This document shows positions 17,135 through 24,767 of a DNA stretch of 43,056 bases, one piece after another; within the stretch, counting starts at the first letter, position 1; each line of letters begins with the position of its first letter. The DNA is taken from assembly GCA_017848335.1 (NCBI GenBank), contig JAGDAX010000035.1, forward strand, positions 1-43,056, given 5' to 3'. The translations under genes and the position numbers were made by a program. The stretch is from Clostridia bacterium. GTDB taxonomy: Bacteria; Bacillota; Clostridia; UBA1212. The notes under the pieces were generated by a model, which saw only the letters and a list, made by a program, of their open reading frames with translations, did not search any database and was not told where the DNA came from.

Positions 17135-17803
17135 TTAAGGCCGCGCGTCTGTAAGGCCCATTATGATCCCGCGCAGCTCCTCCACGTCCCGGGCGATATA
17201 TTCCGGCGCACAGGCCGAAAGCTCCGCGAAGCTGCCGTACCCGTACAGGACGCCGATGCCTGCGATGCCGGCTTCGTGGGCCCCTTCGACGTCGTGGCTC
17301 CGGTCGCCGACCATGACGCAGTCCTTTTTACTGTCGGGCGTGACACCCGCAGCCTGCAGCACGTCCTCGATGAGGCCGCACTTTTTCTTGTACTTCTCGG
17401 TCATATTGTTGCCCGCCGTGAAGTCGAAAAACTGCTTTATGTTGAAGTGCTCGAGAATCCTCTCCGCGAAGTGAAGCGGCTTGGCGGTCGCGAGAATGAC
17501 CTTCCCCCCGGCAGCCTTTATGTCCGCCAGAAGCTCCGGAATGCCCGGGTAGATCTCATTTTCCAGCAGCCCCCTGGGGCCGAAATATTCGCGGTAATAC
17601 GCAATGGCCAGAGGGGCGTCTTCGCGGGGAACTCCGCAAAGGTTCACAAAGGACTCCGTCAGCGGCGGGCCCACAAAGGCATAGAGCTCTTCGCGGGGAG
17701 GCACGGGGCGGCCCAGCTTCTCCAGCGCGTACATCACGGAATTCGTGATCCCGACGCCCGGATCCGTGAGGGTTCCGTCAAGGTCAAACAGGAAATACTT
17801 CAT
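17135..17803 (-). CDS. HAD phosphatase, phosphoglycolate phosphatase-like
   Basis: The 222-residue protein is a HAD hydrolase of the Gph/PpaX type: motif I FDLDGTLTD (nucleophile D7, D9), a small helical cap (about 18-85), motif II ILATAKP, a lysine in the EKYKKK region and motif IV VMVGDRSHDVEGA. Family members dephosphorylate phosphoglycolate, pyrophosphate or nucleotides; the exact substrate is not set by these motifs. The start codon overlaps the stop of the upstream GH2-like gene by ATGA, so the two are translationally coupled. A hairpin (17112-17133) follows the gene but lacks a T-run. Confidence 0.85.
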   Translation of the reverse strand: MKYFLFDLDGTLTDPGVGITNSVMYALEKLGRPVPPREELYAFVGPPLTESFVNLCGVPREDAPLAIAYYREYFGPRGLLENEIYPGIPELLADIKAAGGKVILATAKPLHFAERILEHFNIKQFFDFTAGNNMTEKYKKKCGLIEDVLQAAGVTPDSKKDCVMVGDRSHDVEGAHEAGIAGIGVLYGYGSFAELSACAPEYIARDVEELRGIIMGLTDARP

Positions 17804-20628
17804 CTGGCGGCCTGCTTTCTGGTTCTCTTGTCATAATTGCGGGACATGAAGAACGCAATGGCCACCGCCCCGAATATCAGCAGGCCCAGGGCCGCCGTCA
17901 CTGTTGCCACGATCGTGTCCGAATAGGGCGCCTCGTACGTGGCTCCGCCGCTCACCTCCGCGATCCTGTAGCTTTCCACCGTCCTGCCGTTCACGACAAG
18001 GTGCGCGGTAAGCGTGACCACCGTGCCGTCCCTTATGCTGCGCGGCATCTCGAAGGAATATTCGCGGCGCATAATGTCTCTGCCGGGGGTGCCCAGCTTC
18101 TTGAGCGAGTCGTACTGCTTGGTCTCCTGGTAAAGCACCGTGGAGCCCGAGGCCAGCGTGAAGGTCACCTCGACCGTGCCGAGGTCCGAGGGGGTGTTGT
18201 TGGTCACCGCCACGTCCACCGCCACGCGTCCGCCGCGCTCAGCTTCCACACTGTAGGCCTCGATGTTGAGACCGATGGGCGCGAAGGCATTGCCGAGCGC
18301 CGCCTCGAATTCGCTTCTAAACAGGCCGCCGCCTGCAGCGTCGCCGGGAACGGCAGCCTCGGTAAGGCCCGTTTTCACGACGTTCACGGGCAGTATAATG
18401 CCCGCGTATTTGCGCGAGGTCCGCCAATAAGCCAGCATGTCTCTCAGCACGCCGTAATAGTCGGAAAGCACCTCCCGGGGGGATTTCCCTGCCGGGGGCG
18501 GCACGGGCCCGGATCGTCCGGATTGCCCGGAGAGGGCTGCGTCGGCGTCCGAGGAATTGTTGGTGTCCGCAGAATTGCCGGCGCCCGAAGGCTCGCTTGT
18601 GCCTGAAGGATTGCCGGTTTCCGAAGTATTGCTGCGCCCGGCAAGGCCCGTCTCCACCGCCCACCAGTCAGCGGATTCAGCCGAAGCATATTCGCCCCCT
18701 CGGGTCACGAGAATGCGGTCGGTCAGCGAGGTTACGATTCCTGCGCCTTCAGCGGTTCTGATGCTCCAGGAGACGCTCTCCGGCATATTGTTTAAGTGCG
18801 GCGCTTCCACGGGAAGGTCGCCCGGGTACGTATCCGCGCCAAGTATCGAAACGTTGCATCCTATGACGTAATTCCCCGAAGCAGGCTCAGTAAGGCCGAT
18901 ATTCACGGGGACGGCGTATTCGGACGCCAGCAGCTCCTCTGCCACCTCCGCGATCCCCGGGACCACGGCGCCGTCCGCTGCAGCGTCGAAAATGACGTGC
19001 GACGGGTGGTTGAAAAGGCTGCGCGCAAGCCCGGTAATCTCATTTCTGAAATAAGCCGCGGACTTCCCCGCATTTTCCGCCGTACCCAGGGGATACTCGG
19101 AAATGAGGAGGATGCCCGCCTTGTCGGCCGCATCGTACCAGCGGGACGGAAAAATCATATTGTCCGCCTTCACGGTGTTGATGCCGAAGCCCTTGATCTC
19201 GTCGAAAAATGCCGCGATCTCGCGGTCCTCCGCGCCCGTCCCGAGGCCTGTCTCAGCCAGAAAAGCGCGGTCAACGGTGATCCCCGAAATGAACAGGGCG
19301 TTCCCGTTAAGAGTCACGTAGCGGTTTTCGTCCACGGCTGCGCTTCTCATGCCGAAGATCAGATTCGTTTCAAGTCCTCCGGCGGTAACCACGGCCTCGT
19401 AAAGGAAAGGCACTTCCGGTGTCCAGCGCTTCTTTTCGTCAAAGCTCCTGAGCCTCACGTGCAGCCGGAACACGGAAACGCTGCCGGCGCCTTCGCGGTG
19501 AATGATTACCGCGTCGGTGCCGGCTCCGTTGTGGATGGCCGCCTCTCCGTTCTCGAACACGCCAAGCTCGAAAATATTCACCTCAAGCTTTTCGCCGTTC
19601 AGCACCCCTTTGGGGTCGTAAACCGCCACCTCCAGCGTCACCTCGCCGGAATCGACGTCCGGGATCGCATTGACGCGCTCAACGTATGCGCCGGGGCCGT
19701 AGCTCAGCACCACGTCGCCGTCAATTCCCATAACCTCGCCGCAGCCGTAGACCGACTCCCGCCCGTTCCTGAGAATGACGCTCAGTGTGTTGGCGCCGTC
19801 CTTCACGAAGTCCGAAACGTCCGCGATGATTTCACCGTAGGAAAACCGCGCGGCGGTGACGGGCTGCCCGTTGATGAATATTTTGGGCTCGTAAAGCGTG
19901 CCGCTCATTCTCAGGAAGATCCTGCCGGTGGTCGCGGGGGCGTCGTTGTCGGTGTCATTGTCGGAATCGTTTGTGTCGTTGTCGGTTTCATTGTCGGGGG
20001 CGTCGGGATTTTCGTTGTCGGGAGTGTCGCTGTCGGCGTCGTCCCGGTCGTCCTGACCGCCTTGGCTGCCCTCGTCATTGCGTTCGCCGTCCCACGCGAA
20101 GCCGTCCCCGAACCCGTCAATATAGAAGGTCTTCTCGAGAAGAAGCGCCTCCGCATCCTCATAGCCGGTGCCCGGTACCGGGAACAGCCGCCCGGCCTGC
20201 AGCGCCTCTCCGTTGTATTGTTCGTATTGCTCCAGCGTCTTCCGCTCCGCGTTCCAGGCGCCGTTCAGCCTGACCTCCGCAGGGGTAGCGTTCCTGCAGT
20301 GGAGGTATTGCGTGCCGTCCTCCGCGAAGTCCGGCGCAGGCGTGGCGGCAGGCTCCCCGGAAGGCCCGGGCGTGTTCTCCTGATCCCTTGTCCCTGCAGT
20401 CTGGCCCGTCCCGTAAGGATCTTCGTCCGTCTCTCCCGGCAAGGAAGTCTCCGCGCCGGCAGTCTCTCCGGGATAAGCCGATTGAGCAGGATAAGCCGTG
20501 TCGGCAGGGTCTTCGGCCGTCACACGCGTGATTCCGTAAACAGACAGCGCAATCACAAGCATTGCCGGCAACGCAATAAGAGCAATAAGATATTTGACGC
20601 TGTGCGCGGATTCTCGGTAACCTTTCAC
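17800..20628 (-). CDS. Membrane-anchored glycoside hydrolase 2-like protein, probably not catalytic
   Basis: The 942-residue protein has an N-terminal membrane segment (about 13-33), a Pro/Thr/Glu linker, and a GH2-like order: sugar-binding jelly roll (about 105-320), immunoglobulin-like domain, and a TIM-barrel-like region (about 430-600) with ISEYPLGTAEN and FNHPSHVIFD (N540-D548). In active GH2 enzymes NHPS is followed by the acid/base motif NE; here the region reads DAAADG, so the catalytic glutamate is missing. A second membrane helix (about 905-928) ends with a basic tail. An Asp/Asn-rich insert (about 180-233) interrupts the jelly roll and a Ser/Gly-rich one lies at about 657-708. The start is GTG with AAAGGAG ten bases upstream. 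Confidence 0.75.
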   Translation of the reverse strand: MKGYRESAHSVKYLIALIALPAMLVIALSVYGITRVTAEDPADTAYPAQSAYPGETAGAETSLPGETDEDPYGTGQTAGTRDQENTPGPSGEPAATPAPDFAEDGTQYLHCRNATPAEVRLNGAWNAERKTLEQYEQYNGEALQAGRLFPVPGTGYEDAEALLLEKTFYIDGFGDGFAWDGERNDEGSQGGQDDRDDADSDTPDNENPDAPDNETDNDTNDSDNDTDNDAPATTGRIFLRMSGTLYEPKIFINGQPVTAARFSYGEIIADVSDFVKDGANTLSVILRNGRESVYGCGEVMGIDGDVVLSYGPGAYVERVNAIPDVDSGEVTLEVAVYDPKGVLNGEKLEVNIFELGVFENGEAAIHNGAGTDAVIIHREGAGSVSVFRLHVRLRSFDEKKRWTPEVPFLYEAVVTAGGLETNLIFGMRSAAVDENRYVTLNGNALFISGITVDRAFLAETGLGTGAEDREIAAFFDEIKGFGINTVKADNMIFPSRWYDAADKAGILLISEYPLGTAENAGKSAAYFRNEITGLARSLFNHPSHVIFDAAADGAVVPGIAEVAEELLASEYAVPVNIGLTEPASGNYVIGCNVSILGADTYPGDLPVEAPHLNNMPESVSWSIRTAEGAGIVTSLTDRILVTRGGEYASAESADWWAVETGLAGRSNTSETGNPSGTSEPSGAGNSADTNNSSDADAALSGQSGRSGPVPPPAGKSPREVLSDYYGVLRDMLAYWRTSRKYAGIILPVNVVKTGLTEAAVPGDAAGGGLFRSEFEAALGNAFAPIGLNIEAYSVEAERGGRVAVDVAVTNNTPSDLGTVEVTFTLASGSTVLYQETKQYDSLKKLGTPGRDIMRREYSFEMPRSIRDGTVVTLTAHLVVNGRTVESYRIAEVSGGATYEAPYSDTIVATVTAALGLLIFGAVAIAFFMSRNYDKRTRKQAAR

Positions 20629-20688
20629 GGAAGCGACGCTCCTTTAAGAAATTGTATGCCGCGGGAATTGCCCCCGGCTTCTGCCCTT

Positions 20689-20717
20689 ATTATATTCATA
20701 TTTGCGGGAATTGTCAA
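20689..20717 (-). promoter_or_regulatory. Consensus promoter TTGACA-17-TATAAT
   Basis: On the minus strand both boxes match the sigma-A consensus exactly (TTGACA 20712-20717, TATAAT 20689-20694, spacer 17). It lies about 60 bases before the GH2-like gene and should express the GH2-like and HAD phosphatase genes strongly. Confidence 0.85.
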
Positions 20718-20746
20718 AAAGGGGGATCGGAGGGCGCTGCGCGGCA

Positions 20747-20851
20747 GCTATGGGACTTAAGTTACGAGACCGGAGCTATGGGACGCGAGTTATGGGACTT
20801 AAGTTTTGAGACGGGAGTTATGGGCTTTGAGTTATGGGACGGGAGTTGCGA
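20747..20851 (+). repeat. Heptad spacer element, copy 3 (15 units)
   Basis: Fifteen heptamers follow without a slip in register: GCTATGG, GACTTAA, GTTACGA, GACCGGA, GCTATGG, GACGCGA, GTTATGG, GACTTAA, GTTTTGA, GACGGGA, GTTATGG, GCTTTGA, GTTATGG, GACGGGA and GTTGCGA. GGAGGGCGCTGCGCGGC precedes it and GTGTCTGCCGCTGCGCTGC follows. This is the longest array of the family in the window and directly abuts the AAA ATPase remnant. Confidence 0.9.
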
Positions 20852-20873
20852 GTGTCTGCCGCTGCGCTGCTAA

Positions 20874-21176
20874 ATTGCCGTAACCGGAAGGCGCAGGACC
20901 GGCAAGACTTACCTTGTCAGAGAAGCCTTTGACCACAAGTTTGTTTTTCAGCATACCGGGATAAGCAACGTTTCGGTCAGACATTCGGAACGCAGACAAA
21001 TGCAGCTCGATAAGCTCGCCGAATCGCTTCGCGACGCAGGGTTTCCCTGCAGAGAAAGGCCGGTTTCGCAAAGCGACGCGTTCAACGCTCTAAAGGACGG
21101 GATAAACGGCTCGAAGGTGACAAAACCGAAATATGCCGCCCGGTTTCGTCCGGATCATGCCCGGATTTTGCCTTGA
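20874..21176 (+). pseudogene. Remnant of an AAA ATPase (COG1672-type)
   Basis: A frame open from 20874 to the stop at 21174 encodes AVTGRRRTGKTYLVREAF, the Walker A region typical of the COG1672/DUF234-type ATPases. A helical stretch with LDKLAESLRDAGFPC and SDAFNALKDGI follows, as in that family, but similarity fades near 21120, before the Walker B motif. There is no start codon, no ribosome site and none of the usual N-terminal lead-in; the frame begins where the heptad element ends. About 80 of the usual 400 or more residues remain. I read it as a decayed internal fragment. Confidence 0.75.
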
Positions 21177-21202
21177 CACGCCGCCTCTTTTCGGGTTAAA
21201 AT
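21173..21202 (+). promoter_or_regulatory. Promoter TTGACA-18-TAAAAT for the DUF1538 gene
   Basis: TTGACA (21173-21178) and TAAAAT (21197-21202) are spaced by 18 bases. A hairpin AAGGCC-CCCGC-GGCCTT (21213-21229) lies in the leader. Confidence 0.6.
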
Positions 21203-21260
21203 CACAGTAAGCAAGGCCCCCGCGGCCTTTGTGGAAACCCACCCGGAAAGAAATGATCAT

Positions 21261-22787
21261 TTGAAAATACTGGCTCTCAAAATCAAAGAAGCTGCGCTCT
21301 CGGTTCTGCCGGTGATGGCTATTGTCGCGGTGATGTACTTCATGCCCTTCATCAGCCTGTCGCTGACGGAGCTTTTTGCGTTTTTGATATCCGCGGTTCT
21401 TCTCGTGGTAGGCGTCGGCTTTTTTAACCTTGGCGCGGACCTCGCAATGTCGCCCATGGGGCATCACATCGGTATCGGCCTCTCCAAAGCCGGCAAGCCG
21501 GTGATGCTGCTGATCGTCAGCTTCATTATGGGCGTCATGATCACCGTGGCCGAGCCTGACCTGTCGGTGCTGGCGGAGCACGTTTCGGACATGGTCAACG
21601 GCTGGGTGCTTATCGGCGTGGTGGGTCTGGGCGTCGGCCTTTTTCTGATGCTTTCCATCATTCGCACGGTCAGGAACAAGCCTCTGCCGCAGTATCTGAT
21701 GTTCTTTTATCTGGCTCTTTTCGCGCTGGTGGCGGTTCTTCTCATCCGGGAAGGCGGCGGCTTCACGGCGCTGGCCTTCGACTCGGGGGGCGTCACAACG
21801 GGGCCGATCACGGTGCCTTTCATTATGGCGCTGGGCATAGGCATTGCCTCCACCGTGGGCGGTTCGAAGGACGCCGAGAATAATTTCGGTTCCATCGCCC
21901 TCTGCTCCGTGGGGCCCGTGCTGGCGGTGATCATTATCGGGGTGGCCTCCAAGGGCAGCATCAATTACACGCTTCCTGACTATTCGGTAGAAGCGCAGCT
22001 GGGGCCGCAGCTTTTCCGCACGGTGCTCGCGACAATGGGCGAGGTGGCCGTCGCGCTGGTCCTCATTGCCGTGATGTTCTTCATACTCCAGTTCACGCTG
22101 CTGAAGCTGCCCGCCAAGAAAATTTTCCACATCCTTCACGGGATACTGTACACCTTCATCGGCCTCGTCATTTTTATGACCGCCGTCAAGGTGGGCTTCA
22201 TGCCCGTCGGCTTCAAGCTGGGCACCGAGCTGGCGTCCTCCGGGTATTCGTACGTGCTGGTGATATTCGGGTTTATTATCGGGATGGCCACGGTGCTGGC
22301 GGAGCCTGCGGTGCACGTTCTCAACAGCCAGGTGGATCAGGTGACGGACGGGGCGGTCAGCAAACGCTCGATGACGGTGGCGCTTGCCATTGGCGTGGGG
22401 CTCTCCATCGCCCTCTCCATGATAAGGATCATTTTTGATTTCAGCATATTGTATTACGTCATCCCGGGGTACATCATTTCGCTGGGGCTTTCGCTGCTGG
22501 TGCCCGGGCTTTACACGTCCATCGCGTTCGATTCGGGCGGCGTGGCCAGCGGGCCGCTGACGTCCAGCTTCATATTGCCCCTTGCGATCGGCGCCTGCTC
22601 GGTGCTTCAGGGGAACGGCGCGATTCCGTTTGACGCCTTCGGGGTCGTGGCGATGGTGGCGATGACGCCGCTCATTACGCTTCAGATCTTAGGCTTCAAG
22701 GCCGTGGTCACCAAGAGTCTCCGGACGAGGCGCGCGATGGCGAGGATCCTGGCGGCGGACGACGAGCAGATCATTGAGTTTACGTGA
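21261..22787 (+). CDS. DUF1538 membrane protein with internal duplication
   Basis: The 508-residue protein has about 12-14 hydrophobic segments and matches the DUF1538 family. It is an internal duplication: AEPD (97-100) recurs as AEPA (347-350) and AFDSGGVTTGP (172-182) as AFDSGGVASGP (422-432), both exactly 250 residues apart. The acidic and glycine-rich motifs inside membrane segments resemble ion- or substrate-binding sites, so a transporter is likely, but the substrate is unknown. The start is uncertain: TTG at 21261 follows GGAAAG, while GTG at 21231 would add ten polar residues and has no ribosome site. Two P-II-like genes follow on the same strand and may control it. Confidence 0.82.
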   Translation: MKILALKIKEAALSVLPVMAIVAVMYFMPFISLSLTELFAFLISAVLLVVGVGFFNLGADLAMSPMGHHIGIGLSKAGKPVMLLIVSFIMGVMITVAEPDLSVLAEHVSDMVNGWVLIGVVGLGVGLFLMLSIIRTVRNKPLPQYLMFFYLALFALVAVLLIREGGGFTALAFDSGGVTTGPITVPFIMALGIGIASTVGGSKDAENNFGSIALCSVGPVLAVIIIGVASKGSINYTLPDYSVEAQLGPQLFRTVLATMGEVAVALVLIAVMFFILQFTLLKLPAKKIFHILHGILYTFIGLVIFMTAVKVGFMPVGFKLGTELASSGYSYVLVIFGFIIGMATVLAEPAVHVLNSQVDQVTDGAVSKRSMTVALAIGVGLSIALSMIRIIFDFSILYYVIPGYIISLGLSLLVPGLYTSIAFDSGGVASGPLTSSFILPLAIGACSVLQGNGAIPFDAFGVVAMVAMTPLITLQILGFKAVVTKSLRTRRAMARILAADDEQIIEFT

Positions 22788-22836
22788 TTTCGGCGGGCCG
22801 AAGGGCGCCGGGCAGGATTATCGGCAGAGGCCGTGG

Positions 22837-23099
22837 GGCGCGTGAATTTTCCGGGGCGCGGGAAGATTTCGGGGCGCGGGAAGCGGCTCCGTGACGCTCA
22901 AGCTTCTCACAGGCGCGTGAATTTTCCGGGGCGCGTGAAGATTTCGGGGCGCGTGAAGCGGCTGCGTGACGCTCAAGCTTATCACAGGCGCGTGAATTTT
23001 TCGGGGCGCGTGAAGCGGCTCCGTGACGCTCAAGCTTCTCACAGGCGCGTGAATTTTCCGGGGCGCGGGAAGATTTCGGGGCGCGTGAAGCGGCTCCGG
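22837..23099 (+). repeat. Tandem array of 75/75/57-nt units
   Basis: Units start at 22837, 22912, 22987 and 23044. A full unit has two 18-nt subunits (GGCGCGTGAATTTTCCGG and GGCGCGKGAAGATTTCGG) and a 39-nt segment with GTGACGCTCAAGCTT; the third unit lacks one 18-nt subunit. All lengths are multiples of three, and the plus frame that runs into the P-II-like gene stays open. It fills the gap between the DUF1538 and first P-II-like genes; no other signal is visible there. Confidence 0.92.
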
Positions 23100-23174
23100 T
23101 TCAGCGAAACTATTGTCGGGCGCGCAGAACTCTTGTCGGGCCGCGAAATTCAGACGATTTTGGAGGTTGTTTTT

Positions 23175-23558
23175 ATGGCCAAGAATACTGTTCCCGAGCC
23201 GGTCAGCTCACCAGAGAAGCTGAAGCTCCTCATCACAGTGGTGAACCGCGTCAAGTCCGAGTACTACGCGGATCTCATACAGGGCTTCGGGGCAAATCTG
23301 CAATGCTTCGTGTCCGCCAAGGGCACCGCCGACTCGAAGATGCTTGACGCGATCGGCCTCGCAGACGACCGCAAGAGCGCCATTTTCAGCATCATCCGCG
23401 AAGACCGCGCCGGGGAGCTTCTGGCCACCCTCGCCAACAGGTTCGAGACCATCCGCTACGGCAGGGGAATTGCCTTCACGGTGCCGCTGAACAGCGTCAT
23501 CGGCGTGCTGGCTTACAGGTTTCTGGCCGACAAGCGGGACACTCAAAGGTTTTTGTAA
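23175..23558 (+). CDS. P-II-like signalling protein 1
   Basis: The 127-residue product resembles the ferredoxin-like fold of P-II: a first strand KLLITVVNRVKSEYYADLIQ, a second with LQCFVSAKGTAD, a helix with DRAGELLATLANRF, and a final strand GRGIAFTVPLNSVIG in the place of the nucleotide-binding segment of GlnB. The T-loop is short and lacks the uridylylated tyrosine, so classical GlnD control is unlikely. The start is ATG at 23175 with GGAGGT upstream; the longer frame translates the repeat array and is not used. It lies between DUF1538 and a second P-II-like gene, which suggests a role in controlling the DUF1538 protein. Confidence 0.75.
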   Translation: MAKNTVPEPVSSPEKLKLLITVVNRVKSEYYADLIQGFGANLQCFVSAKGTADSKMLDAIGLADDRKSAIFSIIREDRAGELLATLANRFETIRYGRGIAFTVPLNSVIGVLAYRFLADKRDTQRFL

Positions 23559-23645
23559 GGAAGGCCGCGGCCGGAGGGATCACACAGGTTGGCCCAACGG
23601 GTTTATTCGGGGCTTCAGCCGGGGGTTTTACACAGGGGATTCAAA

Positions 23646-23984
23646 ATGGAAAACAAACATGAAGTGATATTTTGCATAGTAAACGAGGGCTTCAGCGAGG
23701 TCGTTATGGAAGCGGCGCGCAGGGGCGGCGCAAGAGGCGGCACGGTCCTCAGGGCACGCGGCACCGCCAATCTGGATGCGGAGAAATTCTTCGGCGTCTC
23801 GATCTCGCCCCAAAAAGAAATCGTTATGATCCTTTGCGACGCCGCCATCAGGAATGACATCCTGCACGCGCTCTATTCCACCTGCGGCCTTGACACGCCC
23901 GGTCACGGAATCGCGTTCGCGCTGCCGGTAGACGCGGTGGTGGGGCTCAAGCTGCCGGAGGAATTCAAGGACGAATCGGAGTGA
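23646..23984 (+). CDS. P-II-like signalling protein 2
   Basis: This 112-residue protein shares the plan of its upstream neighbour: EVIFCIVNEGFSEVVMEAA as first strand and helix, GGTVLRARGTAN as second strand, KEIVMILCDAAIRNDILHAL as third strand and helix, and GHGIAFALPVDAVVGL as the last strand. The ARGTA and GIAF(A/T)xP elements are common to both. There is no conserved T-loop tyrosine. The ATG at 23646 has GGGGATT upstream; the gap to the first P-II-like gene is 87 bases without a terminator. The two proteins may form mixed trimers, which is inference. Confidence 0.75.
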   Translation: MENKHEVIFCIVNEGFSEVVMEAARRGGARGGTVLRARGTANLDAEKFFGVSISPQKEIVMILCDAAIRNDILHALYSTCGLDTPGHGIAFALPVDAVVGLKLPEEFKDESE

Positions 23985-24031
23985 GAGCAGCGGCCGCGCG
24001 AATTGCATTCATTTTTCCGCCGGTCCCTTCG

Positions 24032-24115
24032 CACGCTTCACCCACGCTTAACTCACGCTTCACGCGCTTAACTCACGCTTCACCCACGCTTAACTCACGC
24101 TTCACGCGCTTGATT
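24032..24115 (+). repeat. 42-nt tandem duplication
   Basis: Two units (24032-24073 and 24074-24115) differ only at the very end; each holds CACGCTTCACCCACGCTTAA and CACGCTTCACGCGCTT. It lies just before the zapA promoter. Confidence 0.9.
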
Positions 24116-24120
24116 TTCAA

Positions 24121-24149
24121 TAGACTTTGCCGCGCCGATTTGGTATACT
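24121..24149 (+). promoter_or_regulatory. zapA promoter with extended -10
   Basis: TGGTATACT forms an extended -10 box (24141-24149); TAGACT lies 17 bases upstream as a weak -35. The zapA start is about 50 bases downstream. Confidence 0.6.
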
Positions 24150-24197
24150 GTCCGCAGGAAAACCGCCGGGTTCCGCCCGGAAACGAGGGAGGCCTTT

Positions 24198-24575
24198 ATG
24201 AGCGACCGCAAAAAATATATTCTTACGATCAACGGGACCAAGTACCCGATCACCACCGAGGAGCCCGAGGAATACGTGCGCAAGATCGAGTTTTACCTCA
24301 ATTCCCGCATTCAGAGCGCCAAGGACAAGACCGGCATGATCTATTCCGACTCGATTACGCTGGCGCTTCTGTCCATCGAGCTGGCGGACAACCTTTTCAA
24401 GACGCAGCACCAGTTCAGCCAGCTTAAGGAGGAAACCGACAAGCTCATCGACCGCTACGACGCCCTGTCCAGTATGCACGATTCCAGCCGGACGGAAATC
24501 GAGTCTCTCGAGAAGGAGATCCAGGACCTCAAGGAGAAGATCCTCATCCTGAAGCTTGGCGGATCCCTCGAATAA
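24198..24575 (+). CDS. zapA: Cell division protein ZapA
   Basis: The 125-residue protein has the ZapA layout: an N-terminal globular part with YILTINGTKYPITTEEPEEY and a C-terminal coiled coil (about 68-122) through which ZapA forms dimers and tetramers. ZapA crosslinks FtsZ filaments at the division ring. GGGAGG lies at the right distance from the ATG. A strong terminator follows at 24599. The U32 genes after it match a gene order common in Clostridia (family knowledge). Confidence 0.88.
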   Translation: MSDRKKYILTINGTKYPITTEEPEEYVRKIEFYLNSRIQSAKDKTGMIYSDSITLALLSIELADNLFKTQHQFSQLKEETDKLIDRYDALSSMHDSSRTEIESLEKEIQDLKEKILILKLGGSLE

Positions 24576-24598
24576 TTTACCCTTGTTATAGAGAAGAC

Positions 24599-24635
24599 GG
24601 GGCGGCTCCCTTGTACGGCGAGGAGCCGCCCCTTT
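24599..24635 (+). terminator. Rho-independent terminator after zapA
   Basis: An 11-bp perfect stem GGGGCGGCTCC/GGAGCCGCCCC around a 12-base loop is followed by TTTG. The T-run is short, so readthrough into the U32 genes is possible. Confidence 0.75.
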
Positions 24636-24767
24636 GTAACTTCACGCCGTTGCAGATCATTCGCGGCACAGCAGACAATGCGCCGCGGCACAGCTGCGGC
24701 GATCTGAGGTACGGCGCACGGCAGAACTCTTTGCGCCCCGGCGCACGGCAGAATTGCGGAGCTTTTT

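Noticed and set aside
18796-20760. 654-codon plus-strand frame opposite the GH2-like gene
   Set aside because: Antisense shadow; the opposite strand has a membrane-anchored multidomain protein with a consensus promoter.
22837-24115. CRISPR array suspected from regularly spaced repeats
   Set aside because: The units are contiguous tandem repeats without unique spacers, and no cas gene is present.
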